Source of the DNA: Clytia hemisphaerica | Lineage: Eukaryota; Cnidaria; Hydrozoa; Leptothecata; Clytiidae | Reading direction: 5' to 3' | Assembly (NCBI GenBank): GCA_902728285.1 | Contig: CACVBU010000600.1 | Coordinates: 962,575 to 1,026,574 of the forward strand | DNA length: 64,000 nucleotides | In this document: positions 12,201 to 23,300 of the stretch, one piece after another | How the letters are laid out: the number at the start of each line of letters is the position of its first letter | Position numbering within the stretch: position 1 is the stretch's first letter | Position numbers and translations under genes: made by a program | Notes under the pieces: generated by a model | Told to the model about the DNA's origin: nothing | The model's input: only the letters and a program-made list of their open reading frames with translations | Database searches by the model: none

Positions 12201-15200
12201 TGATTTTCCAACTTTGGATACGCACCCCCAATATTCCCGACATAAGCCCCCCAATCCCCTTCTTGGTCTAAAAAGTTTCAATCGAACTTGCGATGTGTGT
12301 TCCAATGATTGAAGACCAGAGTCATATACAAAATTAAATGTCAAACCCAGAGTAGAATATTGTTCTACTGCAGTTCTCTTCTAGTAATTTGACATAAAAT
12401 TCCGTCCGAAACTTCTTTTTAGCGAGTTCGATGTACGCAGACGCGGATTTGAAGCACTGTCAAAAGGTGATCGAGATGAAGACAACTGAACTAGCGAGTC
12501 AAGATCTTGATAAATATTACAAAGCCTTGGACCGCGCCATTATGAGATATCACAGTCTAAAACTTGCTGACATCAACAAAATCATCAAAGAGTACTGGGT
12601 CAAAACTTATCAGGGAGGAGGCAAGTTTCAAATGATCATTTTTCACGTCAGCATAAAAATCCTGTTGATAACGTTATCGAATTCGATTTTCAAAGGGAAT
12701 TGGATTTTCATCGAATAAGGAAGCGTATCGAATAGTAGAGTATTGTTTTTGAGAGTTTCTTGTTGACCGTGACTTTCAATATTATCGAATAATGGAGCGT
12801 GTTGAATATAATAACGTCGAATTAGAGAGTGTCAATTGTACGTCGAAAATCACGTAAATTATTCTTATAAAAGAAATGGTTTTGTTGTTGTTTGAATGAT
12901 GATTATTCCTCACTTCTTCTTTCAGACATTGATACGATTGAGATCACAGCGGAGACGGATGAAGATGGAAGCGGTGCTTCAAAAAGTCGAAGATCTTATA
13001 ATTATCGGGTAGGGAAAAGTATGAAAAGTTAGATCTCCTAACTAAACTGGTACAAATTTATCAAGAAATAAAATGGATTGAAGGTTCTCAATAGGATTGA
13101 AAATGAAAATCGGCCTCCTTTGGTGGCCTCTGAGGATCGTGATTTTTTCTCCTTTATTTTTAATTCACAGCTCATGCATTTTTAGGTAATCATGGTGAAA
13201 GGAGCGACAAGTCTCGATATGAGAGGTCGTTGCAGTGCTGGACAAAAGGTAGGCGAGACAGTTCTTATTCAAAACTTATGTTTTAGATTGTCCCAATAGA
13301 TTTCAAGTGCTTTCATCCCACCTGTGCTTCTTATATCATCTAACTTTATATCTAGGAAATTTTACGACGTTTTACGACCTTACGAATTTTTTCCAACAAG
13401 TTAGATCATTTTGTATGTAGCTGATGATTGTACGCAAGAAACTTAAAGTACTACAAAAAATGAAGTTTTGAATTTTTGTTTTGTTATAAGGATCCTTCTG
13501 GTAGTGCACTTTGTTGTTGTTGACAATCATTTTCAACTTATTTGATATCTAGGAAGTAGAGCCATCTGCGAATCTTTCTAAAGTCCCATTTTTGAAATTG
13601 TCTCATATATATTTTGTGAAAACATGTCTTTTCGTATTTAGGTTATAGCATCCATCATCATCAGACTAGCGTTAGCAGAGACTTTTTGTTTAAACTGTGG
13701 AATCCTGGCGCTTGATGAACCGACAACGAATTTGGATGAACAAAATATCGCAAGTCTCGCCCATTCATTGAGAGAGTAAGTCATTTCAAGATTTTGTGAT
13801 GTTATATTTTTATCTTTATCGCGTAACTTTTTGTAAATATCATTCTCCTATTCCTAGTGGGTTTTCAAAGCCTTGCTGATTTTAAAGCTTGAAGAAGAAA
13901 TTTATGCCGGAAAAACTGTTTTTTGGCATTTTCTCGAGATTTTATGACTAGTTTTTTCTAATTTTTTGCTCAAAGATGCGTATTAACAATGCCCAAAACA
14001 TGACCGAGTCCGATTTTTGAGGAAAAAATTATTGGATATTTTTCTTATAATTGGTTGTTTTTTCATTCAAAAACATTATTAATAGCAATGCCCACCATCA
14101 AGCATGTTTCAATTTTCAATAAAATTGATTTTGAAGCCGGAACTATTTAAAAATCGCCGGAACAGCCTATTTTCGCCGGAAAGACAGTATTTCATGAATT
14201 TCTCGAGCTGTACCTTATATCTTTTTATGAAATTTTGCACACTGATGCAAAATGACAATACCTAAAATATGACGGAGCCCGATTTTCCAATGCCGGAAAA
14301 ACCAGTTTTTTGACACTTTCTCGAATTTTCATCCTTAGTTTTTTCTGATTTTTTGCAGAAAGATGCGTATTAGCAATGCCCAAAACATGGTCGAGTCCGC
14401 TTTTTGAGAAAATTTTTGTTTCGGCCAAAAATACTAGAAATATGCCGAAGATCGCCGTTTTTGCAGATTTTCATTGGACCTTTTCCTTACATTTCTTTGT
14501 TTTTTCACACAAAAACATTATTGATAACAATGCCCTCCATCAAACATGATTCAATTGTCAATAATACTGATTTTTGCAACCGGAACTTTCATTTCTATTT
14601 CCCTACTCCCCTTCCCTCTCCCCTGTCAACAATCAATGATGAAATTTAATGTGTTTTGCATATTCGCTAAACACTATAATTTCTGACTGATTGTTGTCAG
14701 TTTTCTCTTTTTTACTATCTAACTTCCATCATTAGGTAGATTCATCCATTCAGCATGTGGCTTGTTTTATTCGATTTTCAATGGGCCAAGATTTTTTTTC
14801 AAACCACAGAAAAATTCGAATTCTGGAGAGGATTTTTTGCGATCTTCCAGCTGAAGCGACCAATGTTTAAGTTCGAATTATCGAAAGATTCGAGTAGTAT
14901 AGGTTCGAATTAGATTGGGTTGACTGTAATTGACCTTTTTTTTTTCATCCATCTATAGGATCATCGACCACCGTCGTCAACAGAAGAATTTCCAACTGGT
15001 CATTATCACTCACGATGAAGACTTCGTACAAGCTCTTGGTAGAAGTGATTATGTCGAAAACTATTTCAAAGTTTACAAAAATGAAACGTGAGTTACTTTC
15101 TAAAAGTAATATGGAACTGTGGTTTTGTTCATTTTCTCTCTCTTTTCGAAGAGTATGGCGGGCATTTTTAAAAATCTACTGAAATTTCTTTTTGAAATTT

Positions 15201-16606
15201 TAATGAAAGAAAGGGGTAATTTCCATATAATTAAAATGAAACAACTCTTTCCCAAAATAGTCTTCACACCCTTTACATTAAGCATGGCGCTGCTAATTTT
15301 TCTTAGCTAACCCTACATTCCAAAGGCTATTAATCGAAGTAACGAAAGTGCCAAATGAATTTCAAATTTTGAAATTTGAAAAGAAGTAAAAATTTTCAAA
15401 TTTCAAAATTTGAAAAATGAAAAATACAAAAAAATTTTGATTTTCAAATTTTGAAATTAAAAAAATTGTTTATACCCCCAATCGACGTAATAAAAGTGCC
15501 AAAAGATGTTTTTAAATTTTAAGTATAAATAAATTGGGCTATTCCACTTTTAAACTGTACAGGGGTATTGACGAAATTTTCAAGGGGGGTCTAAGCCTTG
15601 ATTTTCCAAGGGGTTTTTGTTCCTTTTTCAGCTTTTCCAAGGAGGTTATTCAAGGTTTATAGGGGGTTCTCCCCTCATAAACTGACATCAGTTGTTTTCC
15701 AGCCCTTTTTCACAAAATTTAGTTTTCCAGAGGGTTTGTATCCCAATTTCCAGGGGATAATTTGCTATTCAATATTTCCAGGGGGCTAGTGAAAAAAGTT
15801 CGTCAATACCCCTGTATAATTTTTTTTAGAATAGCCCATTAGAAGGTTGGCAATCTGTTTTGACGTCAACAGGAGGTACACTAAAAGTGCAATAATCACC
15901 TAAAGCCCTGCAATTCGAGTGATTCTATCTTTGAGAGAATTGATTGGTTGATTAACGTCACGTGACCCGTCAATAGACTTTTTGTTCCTAGTATACAGAA
16001 GTGTGATTTGCACACACTGTAACATCATAATTTGACCTTAAGAACGTTTAGGTAATCAACTTTACCATATAAGGCAAAGAAACCACGTTATGGGGGTTTA
16101 GAACGATGTTTACTTTCGACTAATATAGCCTAATATCTGAGACAATAGGCAAAAAACAGGTGGATATTTTGTCCCTTCAATTTCACGAATATGTTTTTTC
16201 AAAGATAATTCTATTAGTTTGCTTCTTAAATTTCAGATAAATGAAAAAAGTGTGACAAATATAATTTTTAAAATTTAAACCTTTAAATGGCACTTTTATT
16301 ACAACGAGCTTTGTCCAATTTTAAGCAATACTAAAAATTTTCCATTTTTCATTTTTCAAATTTTGAAATTTGAAAATTTTTACTTCATTTTAAATTTTAA
16401 AATTTGAAAATCATTTGGCACTTTCGTTACTTCGATTGCTATTGCACTATTTCTTCCTTCCGTTCACTTTTAAAAGTTGCTTATTAAATCTTTGTGGTTC
16501 TTAATTTTCGACAACCAAATTCAAAGAAAAATGACTTTTTTTTCTAACGAATATCATTTTCAGGCAACACTCAAAGATTAAGAAAATGAATTTCCGTGAA
16601 CTTTGA
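253..16606 (+). CDS. RAD50: RAD50, C-terminal ~954 residues (5' part outside window)
   Basis: SMC-like ATPase of the MRE11-RAD50-NBS1 complex, which tethers and processes DNA double-strand breaks in the nucleus. Nineteen exons join in frame: 253-322, 620-720, 1224-1328, 1989-2302, 2645-2827, 3083-3208, 3585-3723, 4081-4194, 4436-4528, 4860-4959, 10631-10842, 11072-11337, 11653-12044, 12423-12620, 12926-13008, 13186-13248, 13642-13775, 14959-15087, 16564-16606. They total 2865 nt and end in TGA. Seen: long coiled coils flanking the zinc hook CPLC (exon 3585-3723), ABC signature GRCSAGQK (13186 exon), Walker [13 protein letters not shown] (13642 exon) and H-loop ITHDEDF (14959 exon). Vertebrate RAD50 has about 1310 residues, so some 350 N-terminal residues (Walker A) are missing to the left. 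All introns are GT-AG except 12621-12925, which is GC-AG. The exon model is inferred from splice consensus, phase and family alignment. Confidence 0.95.
412..575. repeat. Possible foldback repeat in a RAD50 intron
   Basis: The motif GTGGGTC or GAGTGGGTC recurs on the left half at about 437, 474 and 503. Its complement recurs on the right half as GATCCAC, TACCCAC and CTCACTC. This gives a diffuse palindrome centred near 510. No clear terminal repeat or target duplication was found, so element status is uncertain. Confidence 0.35.
1748..1820 (+). repeat. tRNA-derived sequence (SINE head or tRNA pseudogene)
   Basis: The 73 nt fit canonical tRNA spacing exactly: 7-bp acceptor stem (6 of 7 paired), D stem GCAC/GAGC (3 of 4), anticodon stem ATCGC/GCGAG (4 of 5), five-base variable loop and T stem GTGGG/CCCAC (5 of 5), with B box GGTTCAATTCC. 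The anticodon loop is CCGGCAA, giving GGC by position, but base 33 is C rather than the invariant U, and three stems carry mismatches. A working tRNA is therefore unlikely. It lies in the RAD50 intron 1329-1988. Confidence 0.7.
2425..2630. mobile_element. 206-bp hAT-type MITE in a RAD50 intron
   Basis: The ends are ~40-bp terminal inverted repeats beginning CA[C/T]AGATTTATAAAG and containing CCCGAAGGGCTAGATG. The element is flanked by a perfect 8-bp direct repeat CCCTTAAC (2417-2424 and 2631-2638). The CA-type end and 8-bp target duplication are typical of non-autonomous hAT elements. The right copy of the duplication lies 6 bp from the 3' splice site at 2644/2645. Confidence 0.85.
5057..5395. 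repeat. ~155-bp tandem repeat in the large RAD50 intron
   Basis: The motif GAAGTCTCCAGCCTGCC recurs at 5057, 5213 and 5365, giving two full units and a short third. Each full unit also carries CGTGACCACGCCCTT and CCCAGATATTCACCCAAGG. A short TACA/CATA microsatellite follows at about 5400-5428. No open frame of interest lies in it. Confidence 0.8.
5458..5792. repeat. Direct duplication of a ~152-bp segment
   Basis: The block starting AATTCTCGTGCGATACTG (about 5458-5609) recurs almost unchanged at about 5640-5792. The two are separated by a copy of AATTCACTTCCAATGCCAGA, which also occurs at about 4971 beside the RAD50 donor site. This is non-coding intron sequence. Confidence 0.75.
6193..9695 (-). 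CDS. Tail-anchored coiled-coil protein nested in a RAD50 intron
   Basis: Four minus-strand exons join in frame: 9420-9695, 7473-9011, 6783-7126 and 6193-6382, about 780 residues. Residues ~1-92 are polar with no recognised domain. The second exon (513 codons) is almost entirely charged heptad coiled coil (Glu/Lys/Gln-rich). The third is coiled coil passing into a basic Lys/Ser-rich stretch. The fourth was found from a phase-2 donor at 6782 and an acceptor at 6383. It adds a polar linker, one hydrophobic segment ([20 protein letters not shown]) and a short tail ending DDTLW, then TAG. One C-terminal membrane span after coiled coil suggests a tail-anchored tether of Golgi, ER or nuclear-envelope type; that role is inference. 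I do not recognise the family. The start at 9695 is the first ATG of the frame, but an acceptor-like AG directly precedes it, so an upstream exon is possible. If the third exon is not spliced, the protein ends at a TAA at 6779 without an anchor. Confidence 0.75.
13895..14600. repeat. Degenerate ~387-bp repeat in RAD50 intron 13776-14958
   Basis: Blocks sharing GATGCGTATTA[A/G]CAATGCCC start near 13976 and 14363. Each is followed about 110-150 bp later by an AAAACATTATT block. A third, weaker copy of the CCGGAAAAAC/AATGCC motifs lies near 14240-14310. No coding potential was seen. Confidence 0.6.
15332..16437. mobile_element. 1.1-kb TIR element, copy 1, in the last RAD50 intron
   Basis: The terminal inverted repeats start AATCGAAGTAACGAAAGTGC and run on through AT-rich AAATTTTGAAATTT palindromes. 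The flanking 6-bp direct repeat GCTATT (15326-15331 and 16438-16443) is a target duplication. The copy at 17867-18954 is nearly identical over its length. There is no transposase frame, so it is non-autonomous. A 6-bp duplication fits neither Tc1/mariner (TA) nor typical hAT (8 bp). Confidence 0.85.
15558..15816. repeat. Inner foldback with GGGG-motif stripes inside copy 1
   Basis: It is bounded by inverted TACAGGGGTATTGACGAA ... TTCGTCAATACCCCTGTA. The interior repeats an 'aagGGGGtTttcca' type motif about every 35-45 bp. The same block sits at the same place in the second 1.1-kb copy (18092-18332), so it was acquired before the two copies separated. Confidence 0.65.
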
Positions 16607-17389
16607 ATGGCAAAAGAATCTTCTCAAAAAAGAAAACAAAACAAGACATTTTTTACAAAGGAACAGAGATATTTATGGTATCGCGTTTTATTTTCTACGC
16701 TCAGTTGAGGGTAGGAAATGTATCACTGGTATTATTGAGTCAATGCTCAAAATTCTCGCATCTTTATTTTGAAGACATTGGGCTTTTCCAGAAAAAAAAA
16801 TTACCACCACTGTTGAGGATATTGATTTTTCGAAGTATCGAACCCCCTGGATATCCTACTTTATCTCTTAAAAATATGCTCAACCCCCTGGATATCCTCT
16901 CTTATAAAGATGATTATCCCTGGATATCGTATTTTTTACTTGAAAAGACACTTTACCCACTGGATATCCACTTTTGAACAAAAATCGATAACCCCCTGGA
17001 TATCCGATATCCTATTTACTATTCACTTTTCCTAGTTTTTTTAGATATAGCTATATTTAAATAAGAACTTTATTATATTCATATTCTCTCTGGTTACAAG
17101 TTAGAAATTATTCTTTCATATAAATACGTTTTTGTCATGCAATCTTTCTACAGATCTACAAACTAATTTCTTCTCTTATTTTTATTTGACGTCAATTTTT
17201 TATTCTCCTATTGCAGCCTTATTCTACGCCTTTCTTGATATTTTAAGTTGATAACTTGCAGGCTTAAAATTTAGATCAATTCCTATTTTCGACATTTTTT
17301 GAATTTAACGTCAAATCTTTGAGCAAAACTTCCTCCAAAGAATTTTTCAAAAGATTTTTTTTTGTTGAGAAATTTATCATGAGGAAGAT
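16607..17389. other. RAD50 3' flank / spacer with five CCCCTGGATATCC motifs
   Basis: No gene is seen between the RAD50 stop and the next ATG. From about 16841 to 17012 the motif CCCCCTGGATATCC (or close variants) recurs five times at roughly 35-45 bp spacing. The motif resembles the stripes of foldback elements elsewhere in the window. The rest is AT-rich and probably includes the RAD50 3' UTR and the next gene's promoter. Confidence 0.5.
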
Positions 17390-20300
17390 ATGTTTAGTTT
17401 AGATAAAAAAGAAGAATTATTCAAGGTTCGAATCCACGTGGAAGCCACAGGCGACCACATCACGCTCAAGAAAATCAAAAATGATCTTAAGATTAGTCAA
17501 CTGAAGGAAAAGATCGAAGGATTTGTTGGCATCCCAAGGTACGTTACCGTCAAATTCAACTTTATTTTATTTGTAAGAACTTTAAACTCAATTTAACACA
17601 GAAAATTAATCTAAAATTGATGACAATCAGCTTTAAAAAACAAAAAAAAATAAACACGAAATAAACACATAAATCTTTTAATCCTATAGGGTAAAATTAG
17701 TCCAGATGAAAAGTGAGAAAAATTGTAAGCAATAGAAAGAGTTACTTCAGAGGGTAATTTTGTTTCCTGCATTTTGAGAAGATTGAGTTGATTTGACCAA
17801 ACAACATGTGATGGAAAATTTCGTCTCCGAGATCTCTCTCCCAGAGCTTTAGAGTGGAGTATTGGAAATCGAAGTAACGAAAGTGCCAAATGAATTTCAA
17901 ATTTTGAAATTTGAAAAGAAGTAAAAATTTTCAAATTTCAAAATTTGAAAAATGAAAAATACAAAAAAATTTTGATTTTCAAATTTTGAAATTAAAAAAA
18001 TTGTTTATACCCCAATCGACGTAATAAAAGTGCCAAAAAGAGTTTCTAAATTTTAAGTATGAATAAATTGGGCTATTCCATTTTTAAACTGTACAGGGGT
18101 ATTGACGAAATTTTCAAGGGGGGTCTAAGCCTTGATTTTCCAAGGGGTTTTTGTTCCTTTTTCAGCTTTTCCAAGGGGGTTATTCAAGGTTTATAGGGGG
18201 CATCAGTTGTTTTCCAGCCCTTTTTCACAAAATTTAGTTTTCCAGAGGGTTTGTATCCCAATTTCCAGGGGATAATTTGCTATTCAATATTTCCAGGGGG
18301 GCTAGTGAAAAAAGTTCGTCAATACCCCTGTATAATTTTTTTTAGAATAGCCCATTAGAAGGTTAGCAATCTGTGTTGACGTCAACAGGAGGTTCACTAA
18401 AAGTGCAATAATCACCTAAAGCCCTGCAATTCGAGTGATTCTATCTTTGAGAGAATTGATTGGTTGATTAACGTCACGTGACCCGTCAATAGACTTTTTG
18501 TTCCTAGTATACAGAAGTGTGATTTGCGCACACTGTAACATCATAATTTGACCTTAAGAACGTTTAGGTAATCAACTTTACCATATAAGGCAAAGAAACC
18601 ACGTTATGGGGGTTTAGAACGATGTTTACTTTCGACTAATATAGCCTAATATCTGAGACAATAGGCAAAAAACAGGTGGATATTTTGTCCCTTCAATTTC
18701 ACGAATATGTTTTTTGAAAGATAATTCTATTAGTTTGCTTCTTAAATTTCAGATAAATGAAAAAAGTGTGACAAATATAATTTTTAAAATTTAAACCTTT
18801 CATTGGCACTTTTATTACAACGAGCTTTGTCCAATTTTAAGCAATACTAAAAATTTTCCATTTTTCATTTTTTCAAATTTTGAAATTTGAATATTTTTAC
18901 TTCATTTAAAATTTCAAAATTTGAAAATCATTTGGCACTTTCGTTACTTCGATTATTGGAGATGACGGGATATCGTCAATGATAATTTTAATCAAATTCT
19001 CTGTTCGAAATGTTGTTACATTCATTCTGAAAGAACGGTTTTTTCTTTCGATGAAAATTTGAACATTATTTTGTGAATTAACTACTTTATCCTTGATCGT
19101 ATTGGTTGAAATTCTGTCCAATCCGTTTTCTAATTTATAATGTTGTTTCCCTTCAAATACAATCACATAAGACATTGGTTTGAGAACTTTCTCCAGGAAG
19201 TCAAATAAATGATAGTCGTTCCATTGCCAGGACGGATCATCCAGTAAACCGTTAGTTTTATACTGAACCACTTTTGTCCAAAAATACATTTTCAAATCGT
19301 CAGCGAAAAGAATATTTTTTACGAGCACCAAATTCTTTAAAACGATCGTAATGAGCATTCTTGAGAACACCCATTAAATCTTTATGCATGTGTTGACTCA
19401 GCGATCTTTTCCTTTAACGAATCGATATTGAAATAACGATGTCTTGGCATCCAGCTCTTGACAACTAAACACATCGTATCAATTGTGCCACAAAGAAATA
19501 CCACATTATAATTTTGTTCATTCTCCGCGGATTGCAACTTCATTGATAATAGCTCTTTTTCTGGCCTGCCAAACCATGAAGCCCAATAGAACATGAAATA
19601 AATCAAAGTATGTTGTATTTTCTCTTCGTTGCCACTTTCTGGAAGTGTTGACAAAAACTGCATTATATTATTAGTTTCCATTGTTGGATTGTTTGGCTGG
19701 TGGTTTCTATGTCATCAAAAGCATCCAGAAAATTTGATTCTGTCAACTGAATCAGCGAATTCTTTTTCACTGAGTACATCCAGACATTAGTACATTTTTC
19801 AAGTAAAAGCGATCTTGTTAACACTGTTAGTTGGTCAATCAAAGTGTTTGTGTATCTTCTAAAGTCGTGATTTCGATAAGGTTCTGGTCGATTTTCAATA
19901 TCAGGAAAAAATATGACGTTCCTTCTTTTGATACAAGGTGAAGCAATATCATTCGCCCTGCCAGCTGCAGTTATATTGGTGTCCATCAAATAGAATAAAA
20001 GAATCCATTTTTTGACTCCCATTAGACATTAGACCAAAGATCGCATTGAACAAATTGAAACGAAACGAAAAATCTCAAAAACTGCTTAACTTCCAAACAA
20101 AAATAGCTTCAAAAAAGCTATAAAAGGGAAATGGCACTACTTCTGTTGTAAAATCCAAAGAAACATTTTGAATCGTTTGAATGTTGTACGTTTCTGCTTC
20201 TTGGTTTAAAAGACCTCCTGGTTATAAGAAATGTCAATAAAATATGAAATCCATTCTTCTTCTTAAGCTTGACAATCAATATCTCCCCATTGTTTTACAT

Positions 20301-23300
20301 CTCCTACTGATGAAATAGCTTCTCTTTTAAATATTTAAGTGGATTAGGTTTTTTTCAATAAGTAGTAATTTGAAATGTTATTTGACATTTGCTATGCAAA
20401 AGAATGAATCACTGTAATTTTTGCCCAATAGGAGAGATGAGCAGCCCAGTTGAAGTAGGAGAAATAGTATAACTTGTACATTAACCCTTAGACCCCGCAA
20501 AGGACGCCAATAGGCGTCCAAAACAAGCCAAAATACTGAGTCTCAGTCTTGAGGCCATAGCTCCTGACCACTTGATTTAAAGGGGCATAAACCGAGTGCT
20601 TTTAGAAAGAGTATGAAAATAGCTTTTCAATGGTGAAAAATTTCAACTTTTTCAAAAAAAAACAGCGCGCACAAAAGGTTAATGTGTAATGTTAAAAACA
20701 TAACTAAATGTAGCATAACATCCCATTAAAGGTTTTATTTTTAAGCCATGTGTCCACTCCGGAAAGTTTGCAACGGATCGGTACGGATTGAAAAGAAGAA
20801 GAAAAGCGATCTGAACCGTTTTGCAAATTCCACTTCGGATTTTTAAAAAGTAGATTCTTTCTGTTTACAAATTTCATACAAAAGAAATCGAATTATTTTA
20901 ATCTCCTTCAGGTCGAAGATAATCCTTAGAACAATAGAAAACACTCCAATCCGTACCGATCCGTTGCAAACTTTCTGGAGTGGACACATGGCATAAGTGT
21001 TCCCGTTTCATATCAGACACATATTTCATATCAGGACACTGTCTGCCTATTCTTAATTTGTGCTGATATAAGCAAAAAATTGTTTTTCTTTTCCTCTTTC
21101 TGACCAATCTTGCTCCACATCCGTGTCAATCCAATGTGAAAAAGCTTGTAAATTAAAATTGATAAGTAAGCAAACGATTCACTCTTACTTAAAAACAGAA
21201 CCTTTAAAGATTTTCAATCCTTAAAGTATTATTTAGTAGCTCTTAAATTTCAAAAGAAGGGTTCGAAATTTCGGTCGAAAAATGATTTCGTTTTTATAAT
21301 TATTTCAAACGAGAAAGTATTTTTTTGGAAATATTATATAAAATCTAATTTTTACGACTTGTCGATTCTAGTAATGTTTCAACTTTGTGAATAATTCTCT
21401 TTCCTTTCCAGTTATTTGTTACAATTGTTCTATTTGGACGAATGTGCTTTAGTGGATGAAAAATCATTGAGTTATTTTCACATCTTACCTGATGCCAGAA
21501 TCAAAGCTCGCGTATGGAAAACGAATCGTAAGCTGGTGGCCGCTGCACGATATGGATCCTGGGAAGGTATGAGTTTAAACCCTAAAAGGCTAGAGGGTTT
21601 GTAAGGTTGAAAAAATCTCGTTATTTTTCTTGATATCTTGCTTTGTCTCTTAAAGCCTTAAAATCTCATGTTGATTTTTTTTTATTTCATACAGTAGAGA
21701 ACAAACTACAATCAAGGTCATAATGGTATTTGAGAAAAAAGGGAAATCCACCGGGAAGTTTTTGAACCACAATCGATTTGTAACTGCTCTAAAGTAGGAT
21801 GGAAGGGTAGAGTTTTAACTCTGAGTAGGACCTTAGGATCTGATTATCCAAAAGTTCAAAAATAGTCCAATAAGACTCAGAATATAGCCTGGAAGTCTGC
21901 CAACCCCTCCCAAATTGAAATATTCGATTAAATTAAAAAGATAGCCAAAAATCGACTTTCTCGCCAGAACTTTAAATCTTGAAAAACGTTAAAATAGCCA
22001 AAATTCTCAATATATTATGACCTTGATTGTATAAAGGTAAAAGATTAATTCTAAAAACTTGGTTCGTTTTCTGTGTTACAATCAAAAGATAACAATTCAT
22101 CGTAAAAAGAATGTTTAATTGTTAATCTTAGGTTCCAGATAGACGGGGGTTTCGAATAAACGGTAGGTTTGAAAAATTTTCAAAATTTTAATAAACGGGG
22201 TGGGACCTAGTTGCCGGCGGGGTTGGAAGTTGTAATTACGAAAACCCAAAACTACTGTAAATAAAGGCTAATATCAGGCGGAGGGGGGGTTTGAAAATTT
22301 TCGAAAAATTAACAAGCGGGGGGGCGTTTATTTGGAACCTATGAGTACCCACCTTGCAATAGGAAATCGTTTTTACGTTACAATCCTTTCTGGCAGAGGC
22401 ACTGTCAACTAGCTATCTATTGGTTTAGTTACACGCATTAATATTTCTTTTGTAGATGTATTGGCTGAGCTGTATCTGCCTGCAACAAAAGAAGAAATTT
22501 CCAAAGCTTCGCTTCACACCAGTCATGATTTAGATAGGCCCTTAACTGCTTTGTTTATATCATGTTTCCACGGCAATGATGCTGTCGTAGAGAAGTTGTT
22601 GCAACAAGGTGTGGTGAACGAACGGAAACCATTGTTATCAGGGCGTCATGCTGTACAAGTGGCGGCAACACGCCACCATGCTAGATGTGTCGAGCTGTTA
22701 CGTAAGTTTAGATTGTTTAGAGGTTGCTCATTGTAAGAATTATCTACACGCTTTTTTTCATAAGAATGGTGATCTTTTTATTTCAACATAGGTATTCTTA
22801 ACCTTTTCGGGAAAATGATCCTGAAATATTCTTTTGGTATTCTTAGGTTTGTATCCAAACCCAGCTAAAATCTAGCATGTAATACATACCTCAAGCAAAA
22901 ATTTTGCATTTTTATGGAACTTTCGCTGAGCATTGCTAGGAAATAAATTTGCAATCTATGGTAAGGAGCTCAAAAAATGGCATTTTCAGGTTCAATTGCC
23001 AAATTCCGTGAAGGTGGTATTCTTAGCATATTCTTAACTTTTTTCGCCAGTTTCATCATAAATACTCTTATAAAGTATATTCTTATAAAAAAAAGCGTGT
23101 ACGGCTTAACGTCGACAGTGTGGAAAAACAGATCACTTAGTAAGACTTAATGACTTTCCGTGGCTAAGAATAGAAATGAGAAAACCTTTCAAACAATATT
23201 GAAATTTCTTTAAAGAATTTTAGCAAGTCTAAAAACAATATGTTGCAAAATCCCTTACAGTTCGTCTACATTCTGATTCTTCATTAATTTTTTCAGTCTG

